Shown piece after piece: positions 54,253-61,522 of a stretch of DNA of 64,000 bases. Position numbers and translations under genes: made by a program. How positions within the stretch are numbered: position 1 is the stretch's first letter; each line of letters opens with the position of its first letter. Source of the stretch: an uncultured Prevotellaceae bacterium (GTDB lineage Bacteria > Bacteroidota > Bacteroidia > Bacteroidales > Muribaculaceae); assembly GCA_900318535.1 (NCBI GenBank), contig ONKU01000006.1, positions 50,624 through 114,623 of the forward strand, read 5' to 3'. Below the pieces are notes generated by a model that worked only from the letters and a program-made list of their open reading frames with translations, made no database searches and was not told where the DNA came from.

Positions 54253-55431
54253 ATGATGAACAACGCTCTGGACAAGCATGGCTTTGCAATGGACCTGGTG
54301 GAGCAGACCGCAACGCCATTTTACTATTATGACCTGGATCTGTTGCACGCGACGTTGGACGAGATCAACCGTCAGATCGAAGGTCACCCCTTCAAGGTCC
54401 ACTATGCCGTTAAGGCAAACGGCAACCCGCGCATCCTCAAGGAGATAGCAGAATCTGGACTGGGGACCGACCTGGTGAGCGGTGGTGAAATCAAGGCCGC
54501 CATCGCAGCGGGATTTGACCCGCGGGAAATGACCTTCTCGGGCGTGGGGAAAACCGATTGGGAAATCAGGCTAGGTATCGAGAACGGTATCGGGTGCTTT
54601 AATGTGGAATCCATCCCTGAACTCGAAGTCATCAACCAGCTGGCCGGCGAGATGGGCAAGAAGGCGGGCATCACCTTCAGGGTCAACCCCGACATCGACG
54701 CCCACACCCACAAGTACATCACCACCGGCACCGCCGACAACAAATTCGGCATCAGCATCGAGGCTCTGGACCAGGTCATCAGACACGCCTTGACCCTGCC
54801 ACACGTCAACCTGCGCGGACTGCATTTCCACATCGGTTCCCAAATCACCGAGATGCAGCCTTACGTCATGCTGTGCGAGACTGTCAACCGCCTTCTCGAC
54901 CGCTATGACGCGCAGGGCATCCACTTCGAGATAATCAACGTGGGCGGCGGCCTGGGCATCGACTACATGGACCCCGACGCACATCCCCTACCCGATCTCG
55001 AGGAATACTTCGGAACCTTCAAGCGTCTCCTCAAACTCAGGCCCAATCAGCTGTTGCACTTCGAGTTAGGTCGAGCTATCGTGGGCGAGTGCGGCTCCTT
55101 GATCTCACATGTCGTCTTTGTCAAGGAAACGCGCAACAAGAAGTTCATCATTCTCGATGCCGGCATGACCGACCTCATCAGGCCTGCGCTATACGAAGCC
55201 CGACACAAGGTTCAAAACCTGACTGCCGCCGATAGCGACGGGCAAGAAACCTATGACGTGGTAGGCCCCGTGTGTGAGTCCAGCGACGTTTTTGCCCACG
55301 ACTGCCTTCTGCCCGTTACCCGTCGGGGTGACCTGATTGCTATCCGCTCGGCGGGAGCCTACGGCGAGTCGATGTCCTCATGCTACAACATGCGTTCCTT
55401 GCCCTCGAGCGTGTTTGCAGGCGGCAAGTGA
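54253..55431 (+). CDS. lysA: diaminopimelate decarboxylase
   Basis: The 392-residue PLP enzyme makes lysine from meso-diaminopimelate. The PLP lysine is K54 in VHYAVKANGN; the alanine-racemase-like barrel contains GLHFHIGSQI and NVGGGLGIDY, and the catalytic cysteine lies in GPVCESSDVF. Nothing is missing. The frame is open from a TTG at 54238; ATG 54253 gives the expected N-terminus. The next gene encodes an Lrp-type regulator that may control it. Confidence 0.95.
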   Translation: MMNNALDKHGFAMDLVEQTATPFYYYDLDLLHATLDEINRQIEGHPFKVHYAVKANGNPRILKEIAESGLGTDLVSGGEIKAAIAAGFDPREMTFSGVGKTDWEIRLGIENGIGCFNVESIPELEVINQLAGEMGKKAGITFRVNPDIDAHTHKYITTGTADNKFGISIEALDQVIRHALTLPHVNLRGLHFHIGSQITEMQPYVMLCETVNRLLDRYDAQGIHFEIINVGGGLGIDYMDPDAHPLPDLEEYFGTFKRLLKLRPNQLLHFELGRAIVGECGSLISHVVFVKETRNKKFIILDAGMTDLIRPALYEARHKVQNLTAADSDGQETYDVVGPVCESSDVFAHDCLLPVTRRGDLIAIRSAGAYGESMSSCYNMRSLPSSVFAGGK

Positions 55432-55452
55432 TGCTAAATCCTTGCCCTCCAG

Positions 55453-55475
55453 CCCCACGCATTTACACAGTGGGG
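55453..55475 (+). terminator. weak hairpin after lysA
   Basis: CCCCAC (55453-55458) pairs with GTGGGG (55470-55475). It stands 22 bases after the lysA stop and is followed by AGATTT. This would be a weak terminator. Confidence 0.35.
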
Positions 55476-55498
55476 AGATTTCATAAATGCCAATCTGT

Positions 55499-55527
55499 GT
55501 TAATCGACTATTATACAGTCGATTAAC
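55499..55527. promoter_or_regulatory. perfect inverted repeat upstream of the Lrp-type regulator gene
   Basis: GTTAATCGACT (55499-55509) and AGTCGATTAAC (55517-55527) are perfect 11-base complements separated by seven A/T-rich bases. It lies about 65 bases upstream of the regulator's -7 box. No U-run follows, so a protein-binding site is more likely than a terminator. Confidence 0.5.
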
Positions 55528-55592
55528 TATATTCATGCAAAATTTTCTAAAAAATTTTTACCGAATCCTGTAGCAAGCTCAAAAAAAAGACC

Positions 55593-55600
55593 TATTTTTG
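55593..55600 (+). promoter_or_regulatory. -7 box of the Lrp-type regulator gene
   Basis: TATTTTTG matches TAnnTTTG and lies 28 bases before the ATG at 55629. No -33 TTG is present at the normal spacing. Confidence 0.45.
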
Positions 55601-55628
55601 CAAACAGGATTCCAAATTTTTGATTTTC

Positions 55629-56093
55629 ATGGAAAGGATTGACACGCTAGACAAGAAAATTTTAGAGATCGTGATGAACAATGCCCGCATTCCCAGCAAG
55701 GATGTGGCACAGGTGTGCGGGGTGTCAAGAGCTGCCGTGCATCAGCGCATCCAGCGGCTCATCGACGACGGAGTCATCACCGGTTCGGGCTACAACGTGA
55801 ATCCCAAGTTGCTGGGCTACTCGACCTGCACCTTCATCGGGCTCACCCTGGAGCGCGGTTCAATGTACCGCACCGTGGTTCCTGAACTCCTGAAAATCAA
55901 GGAAGTGGTGGAATGTCACTTCACCACCGGGCACTACACGATGATGATCAAGGTGTATGCCCGCGACAACGAGCACCTGATGTCGCTGGTCAACGACCGC
56001 ATCCAGCACATCGAGGGTGTTGCCGCCACCGAGACGCTTATCTCGCTGGAGCAGAGCATCAGCCGCACGCTGCCCATCTGCTACGACGAGTGA
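55629..56093 (+). CDS. Lrp/AsnC family transcriptional regulator
   Basis: A 154-residue regulator. The N-terminal helix-turn-helix (DTLDKKILEIVMNNARIPSKDVAQVCGVSRAAVHQRIQ region) binds DNA; the C-terminal RAM domain, with VVECHFTTGHYTMMIKVYARD, binds an amino acid and oligomerises. The length is standard. ATG 55629 is used in preference to an in-frame TTG at 55620. The neighbour lysA makes lysine a plausible effector, but this is inferred from position only. Confidence 0.92.
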   Translation: MERIDTLDKKILEIVMNNARIPSKDVAQVCGVSRAAVHQRIQRLIDDGVITGSGYNVNPKLLGYSTCTFIGLTLERGSMYRTVVPELLKIKEVVECHFTTGHYTMMIKVYARDNEHLMSLVNDRIQHIEGVAATETLISLEQSISRTLPICYDE

Positions 56094-56172
56094 GCCACGG
56101 TGAGCAATGCCCTAAATACATAGCCATGAAATTAAAAACCGTTAACAACGAGGCAAATCAGTTTTTTTACAT

Positions 56173-56180
56173 TACCTTTG
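56173..56180 (+). promoter_or_regulatory. -7 box of the mannose-1-phosphate guanylyltransferase gene
   Basis: TACCTTTG matches TAnnTTTG and lies 68 bases before the ATG at 56249. No -33 box at 19-21 bases was found. Confidence 0.5.
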
Positions 56181-56248
56181 TCAACCAGTAATTGACAACA
56201 CCATCATGGTGACCACTACCAAACCAACTACACGACATTAAAAAAATC

Positions 56249-57328
56249 ATGGAGAATAACCGATACTGCGTGATCATGTGCGGCGGTGTGGGCAGTCGTT
56301 TTTGGCCCTTCAGCAAGTCGGCCCGCCCCAAGCAATTCCTCGACTTCTTCGGCACCGGCCGCAGCCTGCTGCAGATGACGTTTGACCGCCTGCAAGGCAT
56401 CGTCCCCACCGAGAACATCATCCTCATCACCAACGAGAGCTACGGCTCGCTCATCAAGGAGCAGCTGCCTGAAATCGGTGACAGCCAAATCCTGATGGAG
56501 CCGGTGCGCCGCAACACGGCACCGTGCATCGCATGGGCAGCCCACCACATCCGCGCCATCAACCCCGACGCCAAGATGATGGTTGCCCCCAGCGACCACC
56601 TGATTATCAACACCGAGAAGTTCAAGCAGAGCGTCATCAGCGCCTTTGACTTCATCGAGACACACGACGCCCTCGTGACCATGGGCATCAAGCCCACCAG
56701 GCCCGAGACAGGCTATGGCTACATACAGGTGGGAGAGCCCGCTGGAGGCAATTTCTCGAAGGTGAAGACCTTTACCGAGAAACCCGACGAGGACCTCGCA
56801 AGCGTCTTCCTCAGGTCAGGTGAATTCTTCTGGAATTCGGGCATGTTCTTCTGGAGTGCCCAGAGCGTCCTGAAGGCTCTGGACGCCTGTGCCCCTGAGG
56901 TCAATGCCGTGTTTGAGCATGGCAAGGCCCTCTTTGGCACCCCGCAGGAGATTGAGTACATCAACAACAACTTCGAGGCCTGCCCGAGCATCAGCATCGA
57001 CTTTGCCGTGATGGAGAAGGCTCCCAACGTCTATGTCGAGACTGTGGACTTCGGCTGGAACGACCTGGGCACCTGGCGCTCGCTGTATGACCACTCCCCC
57101 AAGAACAGCGAGGGCAATGTCACCCAGAACTGCAAGGCGCTCATGTTCAACAGCCACAACAACATCGTGGCCCTCAAGGGCGACAAACTCATCGTCGCAT
57201 CAGGGCTCGAGGGCTACATCGTGGCCGACGTGGATGACGCCCTGCTCATCGTCCCGCTGGAGGAAGAGCAAAAGATCAAGACCTACGTCAACGAGGTGAA
57301 ATCCAAGTTCGGCGACAAATTCCTGTAA
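56249..57328 (+). CDS. mannose-1-phosphate guanylyltransferase
   Basis: The 359-residue enzyme makes GDP-mannose, the precursor of mannose and fucose units in surface glycans. The nucleotide-binding motif CGGVGSRFWPFSKSARPKQF is at 11-30; APSDHLI, PTRPETGYGYIQ, FTEKPD and the FWNSGMFFW segment follow. The length is that of the short monofunctional form, without the phosphomannose isomerase domain found in longer proteins. It is a single transcription unit facing ssb across a terminator. Confidence 0.95.
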   Translation: MENNRYCVIMCGGVGSRFWPFSKSARPKQFLDFFGTGRSLLQMTFDRLQGIVPTENIILITNESYGSLIKEQLPEIGDSQILMEPVRRNTAPCIAWAAHHIRAINPDAKMMVAPSDHLIINTEKFKQSVISAFDFIETHDALVTMGIKPTRPETGYGYIQVGEPAGGNFSKVKTFTEKPDEDLASVFLRSGEFFWNSGMFFWSAQSVLKALDACAPEVNAVFEHGKALFGTPQEIEYINNNFEACPSISIDFAVMEKAPNVYVETVDFGWNDLGTWRSLYDHSPKNSEGNVTQNCKALMFNSHNNIVALKGDKLIVASGLEGYIVADVDDALLIVPLEEEQKIKTYVNEVKSKFGDKFL

Positions 57329-57361
57329 ATCACCCGCCTTCCATATCATTACAACAACATC

Positions 57362-57395
57362 ACGGGACTCCTTGCACAAGCGGCAGGAGTCCCGT
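57362..57395. terminator. bidirectional terminator
   Basis: ACGGGACTCCT (57362-57372) and AGGAGTCCCGT (57385-57395) form a perfect 11-base stem with a 12-base loop, between two convergent genes. Confidence 0.75.
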
Positions 57396-57418
57396 AATGG
57401 TATAAATTATAGTGACCG

Positions 57419-57799
57419 TTATCCGTTGACAGCGGGCCCCGGCTGTTGAGGCGCAGCATTTTCACGCGGACGTGCCAACAGCTCAAAGCTGTCGACATAG
57501 ATCTCGGTGATGTAGCGCTTCACCTGGTTGCGGTCCTCCCATGCGCGGGTGCGCAGGCGGCCTTCAAGGTAAATCTGTGTGCCCTTGCGGATGTAGCGCT
57601 CGGCCACCTCGGCGTTTTTGCCCCACATGACGATATTGTGCCACTCGGTGCGCTCGGGCACTTCCACGCCGTTGGCGTTGGTATAAGCCCTGTCGGTAGT
57701 GGCAAGGGTAAATGATGCAACGGGCTGGTTTTGTGCAACATAGCGCACATCAGGGTCACGGCCCACACGGCCCAACAGAATAACTTTATTTACTGACAT
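57419..57799 (-). CDS. ssb: single-stranded DNA-binding protein, short form without acidic tip
   Basis: A 126-residue SSB. The OB-fold is clear (MSVNKVILLGRVGRDPDVRY, FTLATTDR, TEWHNIVMWGKNAEVAERY, YLEGRLRTRAWEDRNQVKRY). After residue 108 only a short tail remains, ending QQPGPAVNG. The acidic DDDIPF-like tip through which SSB recruits repair and replication partners is missing. It could be a secondary SSB with a DNA-coating role only, while the main ssb lies elsewhere. It is 47 bases downstream of the argC-like gene. Confidence 0.93.
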   Translation of the reverse strand: MSVNKVILLGRVGRDPDVRYVAQNQPVASFTLATTDRAYTNANGVEVPERTEWHNIVMWGKNAEVAERYIRKGTQIYLEGRLRTRAWEDRNQVKRYITEIYVDSFELLARPRENAAPQQPGPAVNG

Positions 57800-57846
57800 G
57801 ATTGATATGGTATTTTTTATGTAGTGTTATGTGATATTTCGTTTGA

Positions 57847-58803
57847 CTAACAACCCGTACCCTTAAGAGCCAGACCTGCACGCTCATGAAGACCAAACAT
57901 CAGGTTCATCACGTGCACCGCATTGCCTGCAGCACCCTTGAGCAAGAGATCCATGACTGCATGGATGGTGACGATGCCCGTGTGCTCGTCCTTATCCAGA
58001 GTGATCAGGCACTTATTCGTGTTAACAACATCAACTGTGGCGACAGGGCGGCTCATGACAAACACAAAATTGTGGTCGTCGTAATATTGCTCGTACAACT
58101 CCTTTAACGCTTCAAGATCGACACCGCATTTCAAACGCACCGTGACAGCCAGCGTTCGAGGCTCGTCAAGCGGTGTGATGATCATGTCGATAGGCTGGTC
58201 AAAGCTGGACTGGCATTGCCGCAAGGCATAATCCACCTCGCGGCACTGGTCGGCGGCCCACTCGTTAAGGGCCAGGCCATCGGCCGTCATCCCGTTGCAG
58301 GGCAGTCCCGATGCGCCCATCTCGACTTGCAGTGACAACGGGCTGTTAATCATCAGGTTGCGGGCCATTGGCATCAATGCGAGCAATGAGGCGGCGGCAG
58401 CGTTGCCGGGAATGGTCACCCAGGGGGAGTCGTGCACGAGAATGCGGCGTTGCATCTCGCTTAGTCCATACTTCCACTCTTCCTCCAAGCCATGATCCAT
58501 ATTGTGACTGCCGCTCAAGTCGATGACATGCAAGTTGGCCGACTCGGCAGCCAATGACAGCCGCGAAACGGCCTCCTTGCGACTGGCGCACAGGAAGACC
58601 AGATCCACTTCGTCGAGAGGGCCTTCAGCTACTACCGTCAGGTCGCTGTCACCCACCAGGCCAGGCACAACATGGTCAAGGCGCGCACCTGCAAGAACTG
58701 GGCTGCTCACCCACTTCAACTCCACATCAGGGTGGTTAACAAGTACACGCACCAACTCTTGGGCACGCAAGGTGTCACATCCACTGACACCTACCTTAAT
58801 CAT
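57847..58803 (-). CDS. ArgC-like protein lacking catalytic residues (probable pseudoenzyme)
   Basis: A 318-residue homologue of N-acetyl-gamma-glutamyl-phosphate reductase. Family features that remain are LVNHPDVEL, VIDLSGSH, KYGLSE, NTNKCLI and the C-terminal LLKGAAGNAVHVMNLMFGL. The catalytic site is gone: the PGC motif is PGN (N134), the HxHxPEI motif is replaced by DQCREVD at 186-192, and the GxSGYxG nucleotide loop has lost its third glycine (GVSGCDTLRA). The frame is intact and well kept. It is translated from ATG 58803, overlapping the argR stop by eight bases. A TTG at 58809 is also in frame. Enzyme activity is unlikely; a regulatory role tied to ArgR is my inference. Confidence 0.85.
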   Translation of the reverse strand: MIKVGVSGCDTLRAQELVRVLVNHPDVELKWVSSPVLAGARLDHVVPGLVGDSDLTVVAEGPLDEVDLVFLCASRKEAVSRLSLAAESANLHVIDLSGSHNMDHGLEEEWKYGLSEMQRRILVHDSPWVTIPGNAAAASLLALMPMARNLMINSPLSLQVEMGASGLPCNGMTADGLALNEWAADQCREVDYALRQCQSSFDQPIDMIITPLDEPRTLAVTVRLKCGVDLEALKELYEQYYDDHNFVFVMSRPVATVDVVNTNKCLITLDKDEHTGIVTIHAVMDLLLKGAAGNAVHVMNLMFGLHERAGLALKGTGC

Positions 58804-59368
58804 CGGCAACAGGCATTTCAGGCATGCTGAAGGCTATCGGGGAATTCTTGGGCATGAACTGCTGGAATACTTCCCTCGCCTGGTCGTGGGTCACGCCCTC
58901 GGCAAGAATGGCCACAACTGTATCGGCGCCGGCAATCGTTCCCAGAATTTCGGGAGGACGGCTCATGTCGATATCATAAGCCAGGCCAGGTGCATACCCG
59001 TTGCGCGTTTTGATCACAGCCAGGTTACCCGAGAAGGTCACCGATACAAGTCCCACCTGCTTAGCAGCGTGTGTGTCGGTCTGACGCATGCTCAGCAGCC
59101 TGTCTTGCAATTGGTTACTGTCAGGGATGATGTACATGTAGGTGTTGCGGTCGGTAGCCACCTTAGAAATCTTCAGCGCCTTCAGGTCACGCGACAATGT
59201 GGCTTGCGTCACATTGATGTTGTGCTCACGCAACATGTCGGCCAACTCACTCTGGCTGCCGATGCAATTCGTCTTGATCAGATCAGTGATCAACTGTAAA
59301 CGGTCACGTTTTCTTTTCACGAGTACTTTCTTTTTTCTTGGTTTCTTTGTTAATGTTGTCGTCTCCAT
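58796..59368 (-). CDS. argR: ArgR-family transcriptional regulator with altered effector site
   Basis: A 190-residue ArgR homologue. A basic start (KKPRKKKVLVKRKRDR) is followed by the winged helix with SQSELADMLREHNI and TQATLSRDLK (38-62). In the C-terminal oligomerisation domain, the arginine-binding motif GDDT of the family is GADT (147-150), and a tail of about 18 residues (PKNSPIAFSMPEMPVADD) is added. ATG 59368 is chosen because the alternative at 59401 would lie upstream of the transcription start set by the promoter at 59403-59433. Effector binding may differ from arginine. The gene overlaps the argC-like gene. Confidence 0.9.
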   Translation of the reverse strand: METTTLTKKPRKKKVLVKRKRDRLQLITDLIKTNCIGSQSELADMLREHNINVTQATLSRDLKALKISKVATDRNTYMYIIPDSNQLQDRLLSMRQTDTHAAKQVGLVSVTFSGNLAVIKTRNGYAPGLAYDIDMSRPPEILGTIAGADTVVAILAEGVTHDQAREVFQQFMPKNSPIAFSMPEMPVADD

Positions 59369-59402
59369 TTGAAATATATACTTAAAAATTTGGTTAGTCA
59401 TG

Positions 59403-59433
59403 CAAAGGTAATGACATTTTTCAGTTTAAGCAA
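59403..59433 (-). promoter_or_regulatory. promoter of argR
   Basis: On the minus strand TACCTTTG (59403-59410) and TTG (59431-59433) are separated by 20 bases, a perfect Bacteroidota pair. The distance to ATG 59368 is 34 bases. No clear ARG-box palindrome was seen. Confidence 0.75.
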
Positions 59434-59574
59434 CATATTTATTGATTTTTTTCAAGAAATAATATCATATTACTGTTTTCATCATAACATATTCATTATA
59501 TTCGGTAAGTATTTCTACTATTTTTGTACACATTATATAATATACTCAGGTCATGCATCAACCTACGGCACAAA

Positions 59575-59609
59575 AAACAGGCCCGCGACGCCATGGTCCG
59601 GGCCTGTTT
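59575..59609 (-). terminator. rho-independent terminator after the chitobiase-domain protein gene
   Basis: AAACAGGCCCG (59575-59585) pairs perfectly with CGGGCCTGTTT (59599-59609). On the minus strand the stem is followed by a U-run. It lies 44 bases after the stop at 59653. Confidence 0.85.
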
Positions 59610-59652
59610 CTTGTTTGATGCCTCATCGGTGCCGACGAGGGCTCATGTCACA

Positions 59653-61176
59653 TCAATGCTGCAGCAACATGTCGATCAGCGTGGTGACGTCAGAAATATT
59701 CACGTTCTCGTCTCCGTTGACATTAGCCTCGGCAGGAGCCAGGCTGGCATCGTTGAGCAGATAGTCGATCAATGCGGTCACGTCAGCAATGTTGACTGCA
59801 TGGTCATGGTTCACATCACCAAGCTCGTATTCGGGCTCTACTTGACCGGCAACGGTCACGATGATTGTCGTGAAGCGGCACTGCTTGTTCACGTTGAAAG
59901 CAACCTCGGTAGCATAGCCTTCCCATGTGCCGTTGTTGCCGCCAGTGGTCCAAGTGCCTTCATTGCCCTCGGCCTTGGAGAGGTTGCTGGCAGTGTAGCC
60001 ACTCATACCGTTGAACTCAATCTTGATAATGGGAGCGCCAGCAGAAGTGAAGACGAAAGCTGACGAGTCATTGGGGCCATAGATGCGGTAATGGCCATCA
60101 TTGTGAACCAGGCCATCACCAACGTACATGGTCACGGGGTCTTTCACTACGGTGAAGTGGTGACGGGTGTTGTCGCCATCGCCCTTATCAACAGCGCCAT
60201 CAAAGGTCACATCGACGGTGGTGGCGGGCAACTTGGTGTAGGTAGCGCTGACTACCTCGCTCTCTACGTCACCCACCTTGGCCTTGGCCCAGATGGTGAT
60301 GTCATCGGTCACGGGGATAGGATCCACGTACTCGTTCCACAACTCATTGTCCAAGCTGTAGTAAATCTTGGCGTTAGGAGTTACACAAGTCAGAGTAACA
60401 TCTAAGCGATCAGTGAAATTGCAGGAAGCGGGGGTGAAGACGGGAGCTGCGACGGTCGGTTCAACCTTGGTAAAGGTGGCATAAACGAAGTCGGTGTAAT
60501 CATCGCCCTTTTCAGCATAAGCGGCATAGGTCATCGTCTCGGTCACATAGAACTCGCCACTCTCAAAGAAATATTGGCCTGTCGAGTAGTCAATCTCGCC
60601 GTCAATAATCTTGTAAACATAGATAGAAGCATTGTCGGTAGCGCATGATACCGTCACTGCCAGGCTACCCGAGAACTCACCGCCATTGGGAGTGAACACG
60701 GGCTCTACCAGCTCGGTCACGGGCTCGGCATCCTCCATGGTGATGACCAGCTTCTCGATGCGACGATGGCCACTGTTGCCTTCAATCGTGAACACCACTT
60801 CGGTCGAGGGATCAGACGAACCGATGGTCCACTGCTTGTTAGCCTTGTTGTAGTTGCCCACATCGCTCAGGATGTTGTTTGAGTCTTCACCCGAAAGAAA
60901 AGTGAAGTCAATCTTCTTGAGATTCTGGGGAGCGCTAACGGTCATTGTGTTGCCGCCATACAGACGCAGGGCGCCGCCCGAAGTGTTAGTGAAATAGGTG
61001 GGCTTGGTGCTGCCTTCGCCGCGGTCAAAGGTCAGATTCACGCCATCGATCTTCAAATCGGTAACCAATGTGTTGGATTCCCAACCCTGGGCGTTGAAGT
61101 CAACGGTCACAACAGTGTCGGCCCATGCTGACATGGCCAGCAGAGCAACGAAGAGGAGAGAAAACAATTTCTTCAT
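59653..61176 (-). CDS. secreted protein with chitobiase C-terminal-like domains and dockerin
   Basis: A 507-residue secreted protein (signal MKKLFSLLFVALLAMSAWA). An N-terminal carbohydrate-binding-like beta-sandwich (about 20-150) is followed by two CHB_HEX_C/Fn3-like repeats (VEPVFTPNGGEFSG and VAPVFTPASCNFTD), then a second beta-sandwich similar to the first. The chain ends with a dockerin-like pair: GDVNHDHAVNIADVTALID and NGDENVNISDVTTLID. No catalytic domain is recognised. It is probably a surface-bound glycan-binding or structural protein. Confidence 0.78.
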   Translation of the reverse strand: MKKLFSLLFVALLAMSAWADTVVTVDFNAQGWESNTLVTDLKIDGVNLTFDRGEGSTKPTYFTNTSGGALRLYGGNTMTVSAPQNLKKIDFTFLSGEDSNNILSDVGNYNKANKQWTIGSSDPSTEVVFTIEGNSGHRRIEKLVITMEDAEPVTELVEPVFTPNGGEFSGSLAVTVSCATDNASIYVYKIIDGEIDYSTGQYFFESGEFYVTETMTYAAYAEKGDDYTDFVYATFTKVEPTVAAPVFTPASCNFTDRLDVTLTCVTPNAKIYYSLDNELWNEYVDPIPVTDDITIWAKAKVGDVESEVVSATYTKLPATTVDVTFDGAVDKGDGDNTRHHFTVVKDPVTMYVGDGLVHNDGHYRIYGPNDSSAFVFTSAGAPIIKIEFNGMSGYTASNLSKAEGNEGTWTTGGNNGTWEGYATEVAFNVNKQCRFTTIIVTVAGQVEPEYELGDVNHDHAVNIADVTALIDYLLNDASLAPAEANVNGDENVNISDVTTLIDMLLQH

Positions 61177-61268
61177 AAAACAGAACGAATTAAAAGTTAA
61201 TTATGTGAATAACAATCGGCTTCATCAGGTTAAACAGTAAAGTGTAGAGAACTATCACAAACACACTG

Positions 61269-61276
61269 CAAAGTTA
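61269..61276 (-). promoter_or_regulatory. -7 box of the chitobiase-domain protein gene
   Basis: TAACTTTG on the minus strand matches TAnnTTTG and lies 92 bases before the ATG at 61176. No -33 box at 19-21 bases was found. Confidence 0.45.
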
Positions 61277-61451
61277 CTAAATCATTGCAACATACCGACT
61301 AACCTGGAGCAGAAAAACAACGAAAAAAAACAGAAACGCAACTACCATTTCCAGCAGTTGCATTTCCAAATGAAATTACCCCTGTGGGCTCTGATTCATA
61401 ACACACCATACCTTGAGGCTGATTGCAGGAATGCATTGATGCATAATAAAA

Positions 61452-61483
61452 GCGGTTATCGTACAATTTGGTACGCTAACCGC
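61452..61483 (-). terminator. rho-independent terminator after the leucine-rich repeat protein gene
   Basis: The arm 61452-61464 (GCGGTTATCGTAC) pairs with 61471-61483 with one mismatch; a U-rich run (TTTTATT) follows on the minus strand. It lies 40 bases after the stop at 61523. Confidence 0.85.
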
Positions 61484-61522
61484 CTCTATATGTAAAAGAC
61501 AAGCTGAGACCTGAAAAATTCG

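Larger units (their letters stand above)
61177..61522. other. intergenic region between two secreted dockerin proteins
   Basis: About 345 A/T-rich bases. It holds a -7 box on the minus strand (TAACTTTG, 61269-61276) that would serve the chitobiase-domain gene, and the terminator of the leucine-rich repeat gene at 61452-61483. No coding frame is supported. Confidence 0.6.
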
